A stretch of DNA of 20,000 nt, from contig CAUJGJ010000242.1 in NCBI GenBank assembly GCA_963170055.1, positions 5,568,359 to 5,588,358 of the forward strand, read 5' to 3'. A program made the translations under genes and the position numbers. Shown here piece after piece: positions 17,960 through 20,000 of this stretch. Source of the DNA: Halisarca cf. caerulea (taxonomy: Eukaryota > Porifera > Demospongiae > Chondrillida > Halisarcidae). How positions within the stretch are numbered: position 1 is the stretch's first letter; the number at the start of each line of letters is the position of its first letter. The notes under the pieces were generated by a model that had not been told where the DNA came from, did no database searches, and saw nothing but the letters and a program-made list of their open reading frames with translations.

Positions 17960-18838
17960 AGGGAAGTGCCCAGGATTTTTTGAGTGGTGGTTAATAAAGG
18001 ATCACCAAAAACTGCATGTACATAAGCGTAGAATGTGCAAGTAGTAGTGTGAAATTGGCTTACGTACATCGTTCCTACAATAGCAATCTCGTATTAAACA
18101 AAATAGTCCAAAATTGAATAATAATAATTAATTCTAGGATTGTAGGCTGTAGTCTTAGAGATATATGTAGAAAATTAAGACTCACACATGATCACAGTAC
18201 TAGTTATGTAGGATATGAAAATTGCTTCTTAAAACTGCCGCCAGCATGTATGATTGGTCAGTCACATGCTCGAAAGTGGAGTACCTTCCAGACCATGTGT
18301 AGTTCCCAACCAACCTGAGTTGTGTATCTGACGATTTGTGAACGCTTTTAGATCTCGACTTTCACAGAGCTTTCCAGAGGTATATTCTTAGTATGCAATA
18401 AGTTTTAGTAAGTGTATTTAAGTGTTATTCATTGTATACTGCAAAAAATTTGGTAGTGGTTGGGACTCTCTTAGCCCTGGTCAGTTAAGATGAGTGCTGG
18501 TCACGCCCGACCACTGCCGACCACTGTGGGCACTTTCCTTACACACACACACACACACGCGCGCGCGCACACACATCTTTACTTTTGTAATGGAGGAATC
18601 ATTACAGCTCTGCCATGTACTCTCTTTCAGTGAGTACACGTCGCTGATGTAGTGACCATATGATGTTCCACCAGTATGACTCACCACACTCATCAGCCTG
18701 TACATGGCCTGAACAAAGCAATAGAATAAACACATGAATGTTAAGAAGCAAAGTTGTGCTATTTTCCAAGATTTACTGTACATACATGTATTACTGGTCA
18801 GTGCACAGGTTACTTACTAAGTACACACACAAGTACAT

Positions 18839-18923
<85 letters not shown>

Positions 18924-19239
18924 AACACACAAAAACTACATATCCACCTAGAATGGTTTGTTTGTAAGAGTTACTATGAACATCACACACAAATTCCCAC
19001 CAACCTCTCCACACTTTCTGTACGATATTTTGCTCTTTGGAGAAAAATCTCCTTTTGAAGTGTTCTCTTTCCCATCAGGTGTTACTGACGTTGGGGTAAA
19101 TGTTGGTGGGTCGGTAACATTACTGCTGCAATACGATTCCATGTCAATGAGGGCCGGGAGAGCCACCGGATCCATGAGCTTGAAGAATACTCCCTTCTCA
19201 GGGTCATACTGATACCTCTTCAGCTGCATTATGAGGATC
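17722..19239 (-). CDS. USP26/29/37-type ubiquitin-specific protease, last three coding exons
   Basis: Three minus-strand exons give the end of a cysteine deubiquitinase (peptidase C19), which removes ubiquitin from conjugates. Exon at 19239-19005 carries ILIMQLKRYQY, the LxxxLKRY motif that begins the final third of USP domains, then a Cys-containing segment resembling the SHC-ENT region of USP37. Exon at 18708-18583 carries YRLMSVVSHTGG, then GHYISDVYSLKESTWQSCND, with the catalytic His in GHY and the Asn/Asp pair in CND. Exon at 17790-17722 gives RQKSGYVLFYMHQ and the stop, matching the GYIFFYM ending of USP37-type enzymes. The phases agree at both junctions. The catalytic Cys exons lie beyond position 20000. 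In vertebrate USP37 a long linker with ubiquitin-interacting motifs lies between the first two blocks; here the linker is only about 50-60 residues and no such motif was seen. Subfamily assignment is from motifs by eye. Confidence 0.82.
17907..17959. repeat. (CA)n microsatellite in the last USP intron
   Basis: A CA run of about 53 bases, lying between the USP exons at 17790 and 18583, so it is (TG)n in the transcript sense. Confidence 0.95.
17960..18538. other. rest of the last USP intron
   Basis: Non-coding. No exon fitting the USP frame was found between 17791 and 18582, and the neighbouring exons join in phase without one. Confidence 0.5.
18539..18575. repeat. CA/CG alternating tract beside the USP donor
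   Basis: (CA)n, then CGCGCGCGCG, then CACACA, ending about 7 bases from the donor at 18582. It is a Z-DNA-type sequence. Confidence 0.9.
18583..18708 (-). CDS. USP-type protease, histidine-box exon
   Basis: 42 codons, phase 0 at both ends. The acceptor is TTTGTTCAG and the donor is GTAAAG at 18582-18577. It holds SHTGGTSYGHYISDV and WQSCNDSSITK. The donor runs straight into a GT/GC-alternating tract in the intron. Confidence 0.85.
18835..18922. repeat. compound (CA)n-(GA)n microsatellite in a USP intron
   Basis: CA to about 18904 and then GA to about 18922. It fills most of the short intron between the LKRY-box and His-box exons. Confidence 0.95.
19005..19239 (-). CDS. USP-type protease, LKRY-box exon
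   Basis: The acceptor is TTTGTTAG before G-ATC-CTC (ILIMQLKRY). The 3' border is uncertain: GAG/GTTGGT at 19005/19004 and ATA/GTAACT at 18975/18974 are both phase 0. The frame runs on to a stop near 18948. Confidence 0.75.
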
Positions 19240-19312
19240 CTAACAAATATAGCGCAGTAGAACGTGGATAGTAAGCACCCTCTCAAGGAAAGGGAAAATA
19301 CGTATGTAGGTA

Positions 19313-19442
19313 CTCACTGTGTGTGTGAAATGAACATTAGGTAGTGCTCAGCCAAATGTCTGACTCAAGCCTTTTTGATCGGACAAAAATGCCAAAATGG
19401 TGAAAAAATGTCTGAATTTTTTCGTCACTATTTCCAACACTG
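19313..19442 (-). mobile_element. truncated inverted copy of the 9136-9467 MITE
   Basis: Read on the minus strand it begins CAGTGTTGGAAATAGTGACG and runs through GGCATTTTTGTCC, AGTCAGACATTTGGCTGAG and TGTTCATTTCACACACACAG, aligned in order with 9136-9265. The right part of the element is missing. Confidence 0.65.
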
Positions 19443-20000
19443 GTATCCTATAGATTGTGTATGTGCTGATTTTGTCCCTCCACAGCTCGATGTTCAGCTA
19501 ATACAAGAGGACTTCCCGAAAGACCTTGGGCTGGGATGGTCTATAATGGATTGGTGCTGGCCTCATATATTGCGCAATAGTGCGTGGGCAGTAAGAACCA
19601 AGGTGAATTGATTGTTAGAGGACTAATGATCATGTTGCGAACATGCTGAATAGCTGATTACAATACTTGATTGAAAGTGCTCTGTTTTCGCACACAAGCA
19701 CACACATGTAGGGCTGGCTAATATGCCAGCATAGTTTCCAGAACAATAGGATTTATAAATCAAGGGAGCATAATTCCGGAATCAACGGATAAAATATGGG
19801 AAATTACTGTTGAATCAGATGATTCCTTCACTAACTCCAACAAAGTGGCACCATTATACAGTTTTCCCATTGGGTTTAAAACACTAACATTATGATATGT
19901 GTCACATGTATTCTACTGGTGTTTTGCAACTTCATGATTCTAATCACAAGCTTTTACAATTTAACTTGAAGCTGCCTTGCAACAGAATATTCAGTGAGAA
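19443..20000. other. upstream USP intron or flank, nothing firm
   Basis: No minus-strand exon encoding the preceding USP segment was found. A plus-strand open stretch at 19484-19603 has AG and GT at its borders but no recognised product. Upstream USP exons presumably lie beyond the right edge. Confidence 0.4.

Noticed and set aside
19375..19611. 78-residue plus-strand frame with AG and GT near 19484 and 19603
   Set aside because: Its first third is part of the inverted MITE copy. The remainder has no recognisable product and may overlap the upstream intron of the USP gene on the other strand.

Overview
This is a stretch of animal nuclear DNA, not bacterial. The evidence is dispersed short genes on both strands, spliced coding exons with GT/AG borders, poly(A) signals, TATA/initiator promoters, long (CA)n and (GA)n microsatellites, and many short inverted-repeat transposons (MITE-like) with TA-flanked CAGT ends. 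The gene content (a TCAF/FAM115-type tandem cluster and a USP26/29/37-type deubiquitinase), the compact spacing and the foldback elements would fit a marine invertebrate, possibly a sponge. The species is an inference and is not proven by the sequence.

Layout. 1-1229 (+) is the 3' end of a gene for a beta-rich, probably extracellular protein of unknown family, open to the left edge. 1230-4300 is repeat-rich, with a CpG-rich patch near 1.75-1.9 kb, two inverted-repeat elements, a third foldback element, and a chain of plausible exons at 3310-4245 (+) ending at a poly(A) signal. 4300-6950 is mostly microsatellites and non-coding DNA. 7034-13017 (+) holds the core of the window: three tandem intronless genes for secreted proteins of about 400 residues. 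They match the N-terminal two-module part of TRPM8 channel-associated factors (TCAF/FAM115) and lack the C-terminal M60-like peptidase part. Each gene has a TATA-like box about 30 bases before a CAG-type initiator, then a short leader of 24-31 bases. Their N-terminal halves have diverged while the last ~460 bases are nearly identical and mosaic between copies, as expected from gene conversion. Repeat elements separate them.

13.0-17.0 kb is gene-poor: a ~160-base (GA)n tract, several (CA)n tracts, an unidentified GC-rich island, a foldback element and a G-quadruplex-type motif. 17.0-17.4 kb (-) looks like a CpG-bearing promoter and first exon of an unidentified minus-strand gene, with a duplicated splice-donor block. 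17722-19239 (-) carries the last three coding exons of a USP37-type ubiquitin-specific protease, including the histidine box and the true C-terminus. The catalytic cysteine exons lie beyond the right edge.

The TCAF-like genes probably act outside the cell, and the USP acts inside the cell on ubiquitin conjugates. Nothing in the sequence links the two functionally.
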